From assembly GCA_963789255.1 (NCBI GenBank), contig CAWBJW010000001.1, positions 1,054,001 through 1,118,000 on the forward strand: a stretch of 64,000 nucleotides of DNA. Reading direction: 5' to 3'. A program made the translations under genes and the position numbers. Within the stretch, counting starts at the first letter, position 1. Every line of letters starts with the position of its first letter. The notes under the pieces were generated by a model, which worked only from the letters and a program-made list of their open reading frames with translations, was not told the DNA's origin and did not search any database. Source of the stretch: DATARH01 sp963789255 (GTDB lineage Bacteria; Pseudomonadota; Alphaproteobacteria; ATCC43930; CGMCC-115725). Below, piece after piece: positions 1-8,600 of the stretch.

Positions 1-1584
1 GATCTTGCCGCTGGCATGGCCCGTCAGCTTGTCGGCGACATCCTCGCGGGAGATATACGGGATGTCGTTCTCGTCCACGCCACGGAACCGCGTCTTCACG
101 GTGTGGCGCCAGGAATGGAACACCTTTTTCGGGTGGTCAATTCCAGGTCCAGTTTCCTTGTCTCGGAGCCATGCAACCAACCGATTGCTGGCATCGTTGT
201 TCAGCCGGCCGCGCCATAGTTCGAATTGCGGGAACAACGGGCCGTGACCGCCGCCGTAGTAGGTGTCCCGAACCCACTGCACGTAGGCGAGGAAAGCGCC
301 GTCGTCTTCGTCGAGAACCGTTTTGTGCAACGGCACCGGCCGTTCGCTGATCTCACCCGTCTTCAATGTTGCCTGTTTGCCCGGCCGGTTCTCCCTGCGA
401 ATGTGGAAGATCACGATCCCCTTTTCATCCGTCTCCACATCGTTCGTCTGCGCCTCGCAGACCTCCGCAAGCCGGGCGCCGGAGTAGGCGGCAATCCAGT
501 TCGGCCAACGAATTTCCGGCGGCGCGAACCGCGCCTTGATCAGAATGCGGCTGATCTCATAGGGATCGAAATCGACGTACTTCGCGGTCGGATCGGTATG
601 ACCCTTCGGCACGTGGAAACCGGCGACGATCGCGGCGAGCGCCTGTTTCCACGACCGTTTTTCATCGATGGCGTAGTTGTAGAGGCCGGTGATCTGCCGT
701 AGGTAATCCTCCATCGTCTTGCTGCTGATCCGCATCTTCGGATCGGGCGCGTTCATGAGCGCTTTGAAGTGTTCCTTGTACTCGTCCAAGTCGTCCGTCG
801 TGATCCGCGCGATGTCGCGGCTGTCGCACGGATAGCCGCGCTTCTGAACCAGCCACGCGAAGAAGTCGCGCCACCGATTCTGCATGTGCTTCAATTTCTT
901 GTCGGTGTCGTCGAGCTTGTTCGCGTTCTTCCAACTCAGAAGCACCGCGTCGAATTCGACGACTTCCTGATCGGGCCGGGGCGCGACGATCGCGGCCAAA
1001 ACGTCCCGGCGGACCTGTCCGGCGCTCGACGGCGACGCATACAGAGCCTCGGTGATCTCCCGCACCACCGAATCCACGTCATCGATGCCGGCGCGCTCCC
1101 CAACGAACCGAGCCGCGATGATCTGCCGCACGGTGTCTGCCAGATGGGAGGGCACCGCCCCGCCATATTCGACGGCGAGATTGGCGCTGGTCTGGTGCAC
1201 GAACGAGTCGGTCATGCGGGAGACACGGCGCCGGCTCGGAAGGTGGCGCACCGTCTGCGTCTCTGTGATCAGCGTCTCGGCGAGTGTGTCCGGGTCGGAT
1301 GCCGCCTCGCACCGCTTGACCAGCGCCCGATACTCCGGGTCAAGCTGCTCGTCCCGGATGTTCTCGGCTTCGCGCGGGTTGCCGGTGCCGGTGGAGCGGA
1401 TGAACCATTCGAGCGTCGGGACGGTCTGCCCGGCTTCCCGCTGTTTCTTCGATAGGGTGGTCTTCCCCTCAAGCCGCGCAGCAACTTCCTCAAGGCCCTT
1501 GGGGATTTTGCGCTGGACCTGATATATGCCGTTCACTTTCCGAAGGTGGTGAGCCATTTTCCTGATCTTGCAAACCCGCGCCAT
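1..1584 (-). CDS. Tyrosine recombinase / phage-type integrase, C-terminus cut off by the window edge
   Basis: Reading from the ATG at 1584, 528 codons stay open to the window edge. Residues about 15-35 (RKVNGIYQVQRKIPKGLEEV) resemble the N-terminal domain common in DUF6538-type site-specific integrases. A SAM-like core-binding region follows (about 210-320), then the catalytic domain with Arg371 (YSGARLAEVCE), the H-x-x-R box His490/Arg493 (HSWRHT) and His523 (TGHASGK). The nucleophilic Tyr should lie about ten residues later, outside the window. The family catalyses conservative site-specific recombination of phages and islands. Since the gene points leftward off the window, its element probably lies to the left and the chromosomal junction may be near 1600-1680. 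I see no tRNA there, so the attachment site is unknown. Confidence 0.85.
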   Translation of the reverse strand, partial: MARVCKIRKMAHHLRKVNGIYQVQRKIPKGLEEVAARLEGKTTLSKKQREAGQTVPTLEWFIRSTGTGNPREAENIRDEQLDPEYRALVKRCEAASDPDTLAETLITETQTVRHLPSRRRVSRMTDSFVHQTSANLAVEYGGAVPSHLADTVRQIIAARFVGERAGIDDVDSVVREITEALYASPSSAGQVRRDVLAAIVAPRPDQEVVEFDAVLLSWKNANKLDDTDKKLKHMQNRWRDFFAWLVQKRGYPCDSRDIARITTDDLDEYKEHFKALMNAPDPKMRISSKTMEDYLRQITGLYNYAIDEKRSWKQALAAIVAGFHVPKGHTDPTAKYVDFDPYEISRILIKARFAPPEIRWPNWIAAYSGARLAEVCEAQTNDVETDEKGIVIFHIRRENRPGKQATLKTGEISERPVPLHKTVLDEDDGAFLAYVQWVRDTYYGGGHGPLFPQFELWRGRLNNDASNRLVAWLRDKETGPGIDHPKKVFHSWRHTVKTRFRGVDENDIPYISREDVADKLTGHASGKI

Positions 1585-1675
1585 TAGACTCTCCCATTAA
1601 ACTCGTCGGGAGGGTCGGACTCCGCAGATATGCTATGTCTCATGGATTACAAGGTTTTAACCACCTACGGATTAT

Positions 1676-1818
1676 CGGGCTTGACCCGGCCATCTCCAGG
1701 GAGCTGCACGAGATCCCCGGGTCAAGCCCACAGCTGTCCGGTTCAGCTTTTTCGGGGAGTTCTACGGGCGATTTGATCGCAAAATTCCCCTCGGCCGGGC
1801 TTGACCCGGCCACGGGGC
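1676..1818. repeat. Three copies of a REP-like palindromic motif
   Basis: The motif GGGCTTGACCCGGCCA occurs at about 1678 and again, as CCGGGCTTGACCCGGCCACG, at about 1797. Its inverted form CCCCGGGTCAAGCCCA lies near 1716. Inverted copies this close can form hairpins. Short palindromic extragenic repeats of this kind are common in alphaproteobacteria and may act as bidirectional terminators. The stretch 1585-1843 between the integrase and the RraA-like gene holds nothing else I can identify. Confidence 0.6.
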
Positions 1819-1843
1819 ATCTGTGGTTGATTTCAGGTTCGGG

Positions 1844-2551
1844 TCAGTGGATGTCGTCCTGCTCGCGGTAGGCCTGGCGCAGCCGGTCAACCGAGAAGCC
1901 GGGCTGCTTCGAGGCTTCGATGATGACCCGCTCGCGCCGGCTGAGCAGATCGACGGCGGCCGGGATCTTCTCGACCGCGTCATAGGGAACCACGACTGCG
2001 CCGTGGCGGTCGGCGTGGATCACGTCATTGGCCGAGACCACCATGCCGAAGACGCTGACCGTGCCGCCGAACTCGACGAGATGGACATAGGCGTGGCTCG
2101 GCATGATCGAGCCGGCGAGCACGACGAAATTGGGTGCCATCGCGTCGAGGTCGCGCACCGAACCGTCGGTGATCACCCCGGCACAGCCGAGCCCGGCGTG
2201 AACGTGGGTCTGCACCTCGCCCCAGAACGCGCCGAACCCGGTATCCGGCGCGTCGATGTCCTGGATCACCGAGAGGCTGGGCAGCGGCTGGGCGGCGACG
2301 TGCTCGTAATAGCCGAGGCGGATCTTGTTGGCGCTGTCGCGGTCGCGCGGATGCGGCTCGCGCGAGCGTATGAGGGCGGTGCGGGCGAAGGCGACGACCG
2401 GCTTCATCTCGGGAAAGCACGCCACCACCGGACGGCGGGTAAAGCCGCGCGCACGGCGCTCGGGGCTGGTGATTTCGAGCGCGTTGCAGATCGTCGGGGT
2501 ATCCCACGCGGTGAGAGCCTGGAGGCTGGCTAGGCTGGGCAGGGAAGGCAT
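1844..2551 (-). CDS. RraA / 4-hydroxy-4-methyl-2-oxoglutarate aldolase family protein
   Basis: A 235-residue protein of the RraA fold. Members cleave 4-hydroxy-4-methyl-2-oxoglutarate, decarboxylate oxaloacetate, or (RraA proper) bind RNase E. The characteristic segment GVITDGSVRDLDAM near residue 130 holds the Asp-Gly-x-x-Arg-Asp residues that bind the divalent metal and substrate carboxylate in the aldolases. The conserved start (TAWDTPTICNALE) and the later ADRHGAVVVP segment, both typical of the family, are present. It stands alone, divergent from the aminotransferase gene to the right. Family assignment is firm. An aldolase/decarboxylase role is more likely than RNase regulation because the metal-binding residues are kept, but the substrate cannot be read from sequence. 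Confidence 0.88.
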   Translation of the reverse strand: MPSLPSLASLQALTAWDTPTICNALEITSPERRARGFTRRPVVACFPEMKPVVAFARTALIRSREPHPRDRDSANKIRLGYYEHVAAQPLPSLSVIQDIDAPDTGFGAFWGEVQTHVHAGLGCAGVITDGSVRDLDAMAPNFVVLAGSIMPSHAYVHLVEFGGTVSVFGMVVSANDVIHADRHGAVVVPYDAVEKIPAAVDLLSRRERVIIEASKQPGFSVDRLRQAYREQDDIH

Positions 2552-2732
2552 CGGGGTTCTCCGGCCGAGGGAAAGGGGTGCCCCGCTTTATTGGCTATGG
2601 CGCCGCCCCGCAAGGGCTTTCCGCCGGCGTTCCTTTCCCGCATGATCGCCGGCGGTGAGCAGACCGCGTCCGCTCTTTCCCCAGCACACCGGGGAGGGTC
2701 CCGAGCGGCCTTCCAGGGATGGCTGCATTCCG

Positions 2733-3893
2733 TTGAGTAATTTCCCGCATTTCGGCCATGCGCGCCGCGCGGACTTTCTGCTCGCCGAGGGGATCGACCA
2801 CCTCAACCACGGCGGCTATGGCGCGACGCCGCGACGCGTGCTCGACGCGGCGGGTGGCTGGCGGCTTGCCATGGAGGCCGACCCCAGCACCTTTTTTCGC
2901 CGCGATCTCTCGGGCCTCCTGCGCCGGGCCGCCGACCGGGTTGCCGGCTTTCTCGGCGGACGCGGCGAGGATTGGGCATTCGTCGAGAATGCGACTTCGG
3001 GGCTCAACGCGATCGTCGCCTCGCTCGCGCTGGCTCCGGGTGACGAAATCTTGTGCCTGTCGCAGGTCTATGGCGCGATCGGCAACGCGCTGCGCTACCA
3101 TGCCGAACGCGTTGGGGCGCGGCTCGTCACGGTCGAGGTGCCGGTGCCGTTCACCGACCCCGCGCCGCTCTTCGGGGCGATATCGGCCGCGCTCGGCCCG
3201 CAGACGCGGCTCGCGTGTTTCGATCACATCACCTCGGCCGGTGCGGTGGTGCTGCCGATCGCCGACATGGCCCGGGTCTGTCGCGAGCGCGGCGTCCCGG
3301 TCGCGATCGATGGCGCGCATGCGCCGGGCCAGCTCGCGCTCGACGTGCCGGCGCTCGGCATCGACTGGTATGTCGGCAATCTGCACAAATGGGCCTTCGC
3401 GGCAAAAGGCGCCGCGGTCGTCTGGTGCGCGCCCGAGCGCCAGGCGGCGCTGCATCCGACCGCGATCTCGCACGCGCTCGGCCAGGGCTTCACCGCCGAG
3501 TTCGACTACACCGGCACGCGCGACAATTCGGCCTGGCTCGCCGCGCCGGCGGCGCTCGACTATGTCAACTCCTTGGGTGCCGAGGCGATGCGCGCCCATA
3601 ACGCCGCGCTCGCGCGCGACGCCGGGGCCATGCTGATCGAGGCCTGGGACGGCGAGGCGGCGGCCGCCCCGGAATTCTGCGCGTCGATGGTGTCGGTCAG
3701 GCTGCCCGGGGCTGCCGGCGGCGGTCGCGACGCGGCCCGCCGCCTTGCGGCGCAGCTCAACGCGCGGCACGGCATCACCGCCGCGGTCATGGCGCTCGAC
3801 GGCGGGCTGTGGATCCGCGTTTCGGCGCAAATCTACAATGAGATCGGCGATTACCAGCGCCTCGCCGCGATCGGGAAAACGCTCGCCCTCTAG
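2733..3893 (+). CDS. Class V aminotransferase (isopenicillin-N epimerase/CefD-like)
   Basis: A PLP-dependent enzyme of about 386 residues. The Schiff-base lysine is Lys219 in NLHKWAFAAKG. The N-terminal LNHGGYGATPRRVLDA and the PLP-phosphate region ENATSGLNAIV match CefD/cysteine-desulfurase-like class V enzymes. I place the start at the TTG at 2733 because MSNFPHFGHARR aligns with the usual N-terminus. The in-frame ATG at 2655 would add 26 residues translated from sequence that looks like an intergenic repeat (a CCCCAGCACACCGGGGAGGG stem). The reaction (epimerase, desulfurase or aminotransferase) cannot be told from sequence. A GYD-domain gene follows 63 bp downstream on the same strand. Confidence 0.85.
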   Translation: MSNFPHFGHARRADFLLAEGIDHLNHGGYGATPRRVLDAAGGWRLAMEADPSTFFRRDLSGLLRRAADRVAGFLGGRGEDWAFVENATSGLNAIVASLALAPGDEILCLSQVYGAIGNALRYHAERVGARLVTVEVPVPFTDPAPLFGAISAALGPQTRLACFDHITSAGAVVLPIADMARVCRERGVPVAIDGAHAPGQLALDVPALGIDWYVGNLHKWAFAAKGAAVVWCAPERQAALHPTAISHALGQGFTAEFDYTGTRDNSAWLAAPAALDYVNSLGAEAMRAHNAALARDAGAMLIEAWDGEAAAAPEFCASMVSVRLPGAAGGGRDAARRLAAQLNARHGITAAVMALDGGLWIRVSAQIYNEIGDYQRLAAIGKTLAL

Positions 3894-3956
3894 GGCCTCG
3901 CTTGTGCTGCGCCGGGCGCTCCGCCATCATGGCGACAAAAGCGAAGGGAGGTCGCC

Positions 3957-4250
3957 ATGCCCACCTACGTCATGCTCGCAAATTGGACCGACCAGGGCGC
4001 CCGGCAGGTCAAGGACTCGCCGAAACGGGTCGATGCGGCCAAAAAGGCGCTCGTTGAAATGGGCGGCGAATTAAAGACGCTCTACATGACGATGGGCGAC
4101 TACGACCTGGTCGTCGTCTATGAAGCGCCCGACGATGCGGTGGCGGCGCGCTTCACGCTGCTCCTCGGGCAGATGGGGACGGTACGGACGCGGACCTTGA
4201 AGGCGTTTCCCGAGGCCGCCTATCGCGCGATCATCAACTCGCTCGGCTGA
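3957..4250 (+). CDS. GYD-domain protein
   Basis: A 97-residue protein with the compact ferredoxin-like GYD domain: YVMLANWTDQGARQVKDSP at the start, the name-giving MGDYDLVVVYEAPDD in the middle, and TRTLKAFPEAAYRAII at the end. No biochemical role is established for the family. The start is supported by a strong ribosome-binding sequence (GGGAGG) seven bases upstream. It probably shares a transcript with the aminotransferase upstream. Its 3' end overlaps the 3' end of the opposing desaturase relic by 17 bp. Confidence 0.9.
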   Translation: MPTYVMLANWTDQGARQVKDSPKRVDAAKKALVEMGGELKTLYMTMGDYDLVVVYEAPDDAVAARFTLLLGQMGTVRTRTLKAFPEAAYRAIINSLG

Positions 4251-4852
4251 GGCGGCCTGGAGGATCGCAGGGGGACGCCGAAAACGCCTTTGCTGTGGGT
4301 GCCGAGCGTCTGATTCGTACCGCTTCGTCTGGCCTTGTCGCCTCTACGGTGCGATAGGTGCCGAGAAGCCGATCCCAGAAATAATCGATCACCGCAAAAT
4401 TGCAATTGGCATGGCGGTGATGGACAAAATGGAGCTGCTGTTTTCGCCTGAACCAAGAAAAACGGCCAAGCCATGACCCCGCAACATGATATTGCTTATC
4501 AAGATAAACATGTCCGTAGAATGACGCCGACATCGCCGCCAGCCTCCACCACGAACAAGTCAAATCTAAGCAAAAAATAACTCAGGGCGAGAACCAGGGT
4601 AACCGGAATCAGAAAGAACGGTGTATTATTCCCTTCTTTATTGACATAATGTGTAGAAACTACGTGATCTCCCGAATAATGTGCGTGATGAAAATGGACA
4701 TGGTTTTCAAAAAATCTGCCACCAAGGCGACGATGTCCGAGATATCGATGAAATAGCGTCTGGCCGAGCGACGTAGAAAAATGGGTGATTATCGCGGTAA
4801 CGCAGTAGAGAAAAACGTCGATCAACGCTGATCTCCACCAAATGATGATCAT
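4234..4852 (-). pseudogene. Sterol desaturase / fatty acid hydroxylase family gene, frameshifted, low GC
   Basis: Two overlapping frames give one protein. The first (4852 to about 4530) has membrane segments and the histidine clusters HRYLGH and HFHHAHYSGDH. The second (about 4530 to 4234) has HFVHHRHANCNFAVIDYFWDRLLGTYR. Together these are the H-x(3-4)-H, H-x-x-H-H and H-x-x-H-H boxes that bind the di-iron centre of the membrane fatty acid hydroxylase superfamily. The break lies in about 4525-4560 (minus-strand TTCGTGGTGGAGG), and dropping one base restores a continuous reading. GC content is visibly lower than in the neighbours (many A/T-rich codons), which suggests recent acquisition. It may be a true pseudogene or a sequencing error. 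Confidence 0.75.
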
Positions 4853-5130
4853 CGAATTTTTCCGAAGGGACGCAAGCCGCGGCGCGGGACAACGCCGCTG
4901 GTCCGCTCCGCGGGCCGGTCGGGCGGGCGAGGGATCGCGGCCCCTGTCGTGTGCACCTCGATCATGTCACGGGGGCCCTCGTCCGCTCATCGGGAAAATC
5001 GGCAACCGCAGCCGATTTCACATGAACGCCCGAAACGCGATTTTGTCCCATCAGGCGATTTGCGCCAGGGGCACCGCCGCGAGAGTTTCGAGCGGAAGCG
5101 GCGCATTCTCGGCATCGGAGGGACTTCGTC

Positions 5131-5285
5131 ATGCATCTGACGCCGCTATTCGAAGCACCCGCAGTCATTCAATTCCACGCCTGCGCGGCCATCGCCGCGT
5201 TCGGCCTCGGCGCAGATCGGCTTTGCGCCGCGCCCAAGGGCACCATCCCGCACCGCCTCCATGCCACGTCGGTGCCGAAGCTCGG
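5131..5285 (+). pseudogene. N-terminal fragment of a DUF2306-type membrane protein
   Basis: After a good ribosome-binding sequence (GGAGGG, eight bases before the ATG) the reading starts MHLTPLFEAPAVIQFHACA and continues through AFGLGADRLCAAPKGTIPHR. This is the first transmembrane segment and the APKGT-x-x-HR signature of the DUF2306 family of predicted four-helix membrane proteins. From about 5270 the similarity stops, and the rest of the frame looks like the complement of the opposing genes. It is read as a truncated relic. The stretch 4853-5130 upstream shows no gene I can support. Confidence 0.5.
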
Positions 5286-5309
5286 TCCGCTCGAATACGT
5301 CCTTCTACT

Positions 5310-5567
5310 TCAGCAATCCCGTTGCGACTCGCGGATCTGGCGCAGCACGTCGCGGACATTGCGGGCGGTGCGCAATTTGCGGCCGATGTCCGGGGCAAGG
5401 CGGAGGTCGCCTTCAGCGTCGAGCCAGCCGGCCTCGGTATCGGGCGGCAATTCGGCCATGACCTTGGCAAATTCGCGGAAGATCGCCTCGACATCGCGCG
5501 CTTCGAGCCGCCTTTCCCTGGCCACGCCGCCCTCCGCTGTGCCGCGGGGCTCGCCGCCCTGCGTCAC
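5310..5567 (-). CDS. Small hypothetical protein downstream of the radical SAM gene
   Basis: An 85-residue reading that starts with GTG only six bases after the stop of the radical SAM gene, as expected for a coupled second gene. It looks soluble and helical (DVEAIFREFAKVMAELPPDT, then GRKLRTARNVRDVLRQIRES). I do not recognise the family. Its tight spacing and plausible amphipathic helices argue for a real gene. The lack of an ATG and of a clear ribosome-binding site argue for caution. Confidence 0.5.
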   Translation of the reverse strand: MTQGGEPRGTAEGGVARERRLEARDVEAIFREFAKVMAELPPDTEAGWLDAEGDLRLAPDIGRKLRTARNVRDVLRQIRESQRDC

Positions 5568-5573
5568 AGCCTA

Positions 5574-6656
5574 TCAGAACAGCGCGAGCTGATCGCCCTT
5601 TTGCGGCGGCGGACGGAAGCGGCTGCAGTCGAGCGCATGCAGCGTGCGCGGCGCGAAACCGAGGCGGCGGCAGGCGCGGTCGAAGCGCGCGGCGAGCATC
5701 TCGGCGTAGGGCCCGCCGCCGGTCATCCGCTTCGACCAGGCCGCATCGTAAAGCCGCCCGCCATGGCATTGCGCGACCAGCGCCAGGACGTGCGCGGCTT
5801 TTTGCGGCATATGCTCCTCGAGCCATTCCTTGAACAGCGCCTTCAGTTCGAGCGGCAATCGCAACAGCGTGTAGCCGGCGACGCGCGCCCCGGCGGCATG
5901 GGCCCGCGCCAGGATCTCCTCCATCTCGCGGTCGTTGAGCGCCGGGATCATTGGCGCCGCGAGGACGCCGGCCGGCACGCCTGCCGCAGCCAGCGCGGCG
6001 ATGGTTTCGAGCCGGCGCTCGGGGGTGGCGGCGCGCGGCTCCATCCGGCGCGCCAGATCGCGGTCGAGCGTTGTCACCGAGACCGTGACGACCGCGAGGT
6101 TGTCGCGCGCCATCTCGCCGAGAATGTCGAGATCGCGCTGGATCAGCGCCCCCTTGGTGACGATCGTGACCGGGTGGCGGAAATCGCGCAGCACTTCGAG
6201 GATCGAGCGGGTGATGCCGAGCCGCTTTTCGGCCGGCTGGTACGGGTCGGTGTTGCTGCCCAATGCCAGCGGCCGGCAGTTGTAGCCCTTCTTGCGCAAT
6301 TCCTCGCGCAACAGCGCCGCCGCCTGCGGCTTGTAGAAGATGCGGGTCTCGAAATCGAGGCCGGGCGACAGCCCGAGATAGGCGTGGCTCGGCCGCGCGA
6401 AGCAATAGACGCAGCCGTGCTCGCAGCCGCGATAGGGATTGATCGAGCGGTCGAAGCCGATATCGGGCGAGTCGTTGCGCGCGATGATCGTGCGGGTCGC
6501 ATCGACGGTCAGAATCGTGGCGAGGCGAGGCGGCGCGATCTCGGTTGAGCCCCAGCCGTCGTCGAACGCCACCCGCCGCTCGCTCTCGAAGCGGCCGGTT
6601 TCGTTGCTGGCGGCGCCGCGTCCCTTGCGCGGCTTGACGGCGGCCGGCATATCCAT
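5574..6656 (-). CDS. PA0069-family radical SAM protein
   Basis: A 360-residue protein with the radical SAM cysteine motif in NPYRGCEHGCVYCFARPSH (C-x3-C-x2-C), which ligates the [4Fe-4S] cluster that cleaves S-adenosylmethionine. The TIM-barrel strands follow (LGSNTDPYQPAEKRL, VTIVTKG, VSVTTLD). It matches the PA0069/SplB-like family, which has no assigned reaction. The start is the ATG at 6656 (MDMPAAVKPRKGRG), because upstream codons overlap the divergent glycosyltransferase gene, whose ATG is only 21 bp away. The two genes must therefore share a very compact divergent control region. Confidence 0.88.
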   Translation of the reverse strand: MDMPAAVKPRKGRGAASNETGRFESERRVAFDDGWGSTEIAPPRLATILTVDATRTIIARNDSPDIGFDRSINPYRGCEHGCVYCFARPSHAYLGLSPGLDFETRIFYKPQAAALLREELRKKGYNCRPLALGSNTDPYQPAEKRLGITRSILEVLRDFRHPVTIVTKGALIQRDLDILGEMARDNLAVVTVSVTTLDRDLARRMEPRAATPERRLETIAALAAAGVPAGVLAAPMIPALNDREMEEILARAHAAGARVAGYTLLRLPLELKALFKEWLEEHMPQKAAHVLALVAQCHGGRLYDAAWSKRMTGGGPYAEMLAARFDRACRRLGFAPRTLHALDCSRFRPPPQKGDQLALF

Positions 6657-6677
6657 GTCGGGGACTATGACATATTC

Positions 6678-7373
6678 ATGGGAACAATTCAAGAACATAT
6701 TCGGCTGTCCGTCGTCATCCCGACGCTCGACGCCGCTGGCGAATTGCCGGCGGCCCTGGCGGCGCTGGCCGATGCCCGGCTGGCCCGCGAAATCATCGTC
6801 GCCGATGGCGGGTCGGGGGACGACACCGTCGCGCTCGCGCGTGCCGCCGGGGCGCGGGTCGTCATCGCCCGGCGCGGGCGCGGGACCCAGCTCGCCGCCG
6901 GGGCCGCCGCGGCGTCGGGCGATTGGCTCCTCTTCCTGCATGCCGATTGCCGCCTGATGCCGGGCTGGGCCGAGGCGGTCGAGGCCTTTGTCGCGGCGCC
7001 GGATGCGGCGGTCCGTGCCGGCTATTTCGCCCTCGCGCTCGACGATCCGAGCCGGGCGGCGAGACGCCTCGAACGGCTCGTCGCGTGGCGCTGCCGAGCG
7101 TTCGCCCTGCCCTATGGCGACCAGGGGTTGCTGATCGCCCGCGCGCTCTACGACAGCATCGGCGGGTTTGCCGCGCTGCCGCTGATGGAGGATGTCGATC
7201 TGGCGCGCCGGCTCGGCCGCCGCCGGCTGATGCCGCTCGGCATCCCGGCCTGCGCCTCGGCAAGGCGCTATCGACAAGAGGGCTATGTGCGCCGGCCGTT
7301 GCGCAACCTGTTGTGCCTGTCGCTTTATTTCATGCGTGTGCCGCCGCGGCATATCGCGCGGCTCTACCAATGA
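6678..7373 (+). CDS. TIGR04283-type (arsenosugar biosynthesis) family 2 glycosyltransferase
   Basis: A 231-residue GT-A glycosyltransferase: LSVVIPTLDAAGELPAAL starts the nucleotide-binding fold, VADGGSGDDT follows, and LFLHADCRLMPGW holds the D-x-D-like acidic site. The C-terminal half has YGDQGLLIARALYDSIGGF and LMEDVDLARRLG. This short form is the TIGR04283 family, usually next to a TIGR04282 partner, as here. The pair is annotated as arsenosugar biosynthesis from genomic context elsewhere. No arsM or arsenosugar radical SAM gene is adjacent here, so the pair could also act in another surface-sugar or lipid pathway. The stop overlaps the next start by four bases (ATGA). Confidence 0.88.
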   Translation: MGTIQEHIRLSVVIPTLDAAGELPAALAALADARLAREIIVADGGSGDDTVALARAAGARVVIARRGRGTQLAAGAAAASGDWLLFLHADCRLMPGWAEAVEAFVAAPDAAVRAGYFALALDDPSRAARRLERLVAWRCRAFALPYGDQGLLIARALYDSIGGFAALPLMEDVDLARRLGRRRLMPLGIPACASARRYRQEGYVRRPLRNLLCLSLYFMRVPPRHIARLYQ

Positions 7374-7972
7374 CCCGGCGTCATCTCGTGCTGTTCGTGC
7401 GCGCCCCGCGGCGGGGCCTCGGCAAGCGCCGCCTGGCGCGCGACATCGGCGACGGCGCGGCATTGCGCTTCGAGCGGGCGATGCTGGGATTGCTGTTGCG
7501 CCGCCTCGGCCATGACCGGCGCTGGCAGCTGCGCCTTGCGGTGACGCCGGACCAAGCCCGCCGGCGCGCCCGCCTCTGGCCGCGCGGCGTGCCGCTCGCC
7601 GCGCAGGGCGCGGGCGATCTGGGAGCGCGGATGCGCCGCGCGTTGGCTGCATGCCCGCCGGGCCCGGCATTGCTGATCGGCAGCGACATCCCGGCCCTCG
7701 CCGCCTGTTACATCGCCGACGCGTTCCGGCTCCTCGGACGTCACGATCTCGTCTTCGGCCCGGCGGAAGACGGCGGGTTCTGGCTCGTCGGTGCGCGCCG
7801 CCGCCCGCGCCTTCCGCCACTGTTCGGCCCCGTGCGCTGGTCGGGGCCGCACGCGCTGGCGGACGCGCTGAGCAATCTGCCGGCCTGGGTCTCGGTCGGC
7901 TTTGCCGCGCGCCTCGCGGATGTCGACAACGGCGCCTCCTACCGCCGCCTTGCCCCGCGACGGGGGCTTTGA
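7370..7972 (+). CDS. TIGR04282-type glycosyltransferase (DUF2064)
   Basis: A 200-residue protein that begins at the ATG overlapping the previous stop. It has the MTRRHLVLFVRAPRRGLGKRRL start, a long basic helix, and the signature LLIGSDIPALAACYIADAF followed by DLVFGPAEDGGFWLVGAR, as in the DUF2064/TIGR04282 family with a nucleotidyltransferase-like GT-A fold. It is normally co-encoded with the TIGR04283 glycosyltransferase. Translational coupling here supports a joint function. The protein is unusually rich in Arg, in line with local codon use. Confidence 0.88.
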   Translation: MTRRHLVLFVRAPRRGLGKRRLARDIGDGAALRFERAMLGLLLRRLGHDRRWQLRLAVTPDQARRRARLWPRGVPLAAQGAGDLGARMRRALAACPPGPALLIGSDIPALAACYIADAFRLLGRHDLVFGPAEDGGFWLVGARRRPRLPPLFGPVRWSGPHALADALSNLPAWVSVGFAARLADVDNGASYRRLAPRRGL

Positions 7973-7985
7973 GGCCCCTACCCCT

Positions 7986-8519
7986 TCAGTGCTCCTGCAG
8001 GCGCGGCATCAGCTCGACGAAATTGCACGGGCGGAAGCGGTTGTCGAGCTGGTGGACGAGGATGTCCTGCCAGGCGTCGCGGCACGCGCTCGGCGAGCCG
8101 GGCAGCGCGAACAGATAGGTGCCGCCGGCCACCCCCGCCGTCGCGCGGCTCTGGATCGTCGAGGTGCCGATCTTCGCGAAGCTGAGCCAGCGGAACAGCT
8201 CGCCGAACCCGGCGATTTCCTTTTCGTAGACGGCGTGAAAGGCCTCCGGCGTCACGTCGCGGCCGGTGACCCCGGTCCCGCCGGTCGCGATCACGACATC
8301 GATGGCAGGGTCGGCGATCCACGCCCGCAATTGCCCGGCGATCGCGGCGAGATCGTCCTTCACGATGCGGCGGACGGCGATCCTATGTCCGGCCGCTTCG
8401 GCCAGCTCGGCCAGCGTGTTGCCGGATCGGTCGTCGGCTGCGCTGCGCGTGTCCGACACGGTCAGCAGCGCAATATTGACGGGCAGGAACGGGCGGGTTT
8501 CGTCGAGGCGGCCGGGCAT
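7986..8519 (-). CDS. moaB: Molybdenum cofactor biosynthesis protein B
   Basis: A 177-residue MoCF_biosynth-fold protein (MoaB/Mog). The molybdopterin-binding loop is seen in VVIATGGTGVTGRDVTPEA, and the C-terminal LPGSPSACRDAWQDILVHQLDNR is typical of MoaB. These proteins adenylylate molybdopterin or act as its close paralogue before molybdate insertion. It is transcribed toward the convergent glycosyltransferase gene, with only 13 bp between stops. The uracil-DNA glycosylase gene lies 81 bp upstream on the same strand and may be co-transcribed. Confidence 0.92.
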   Translation of the reverse strand: MPGRLDETRPFLPVNIALLTVSDTRSAADDRSGNTLAELAEAAGHRIAVRRIVKDDLAAIAGQLRAWIADPAIDVVIATGGTGVTGRDVTPEAFHAVYEKEIAGFGELFRWLSFAKIGTSTIQSRATAGVAGGTYLFALPGSPSACRDAWQDILVHQLDNRFRPCNFVELMPRLQEH

Positions 8520-8600
8520 CGCTCACTCCCTGATGCGATACGGCAAAGATAGCGAGCGCATCGGGGGCAGACAACGCAGCGCAGCGTATTCCGCCGGCGG

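Noticed and set aside
1585..1843. tRNA or attachment site next to the left integrase
   Set aside because: No tRNA arms and no repeat pair that could be a core site are visible; only REP-like motifs.
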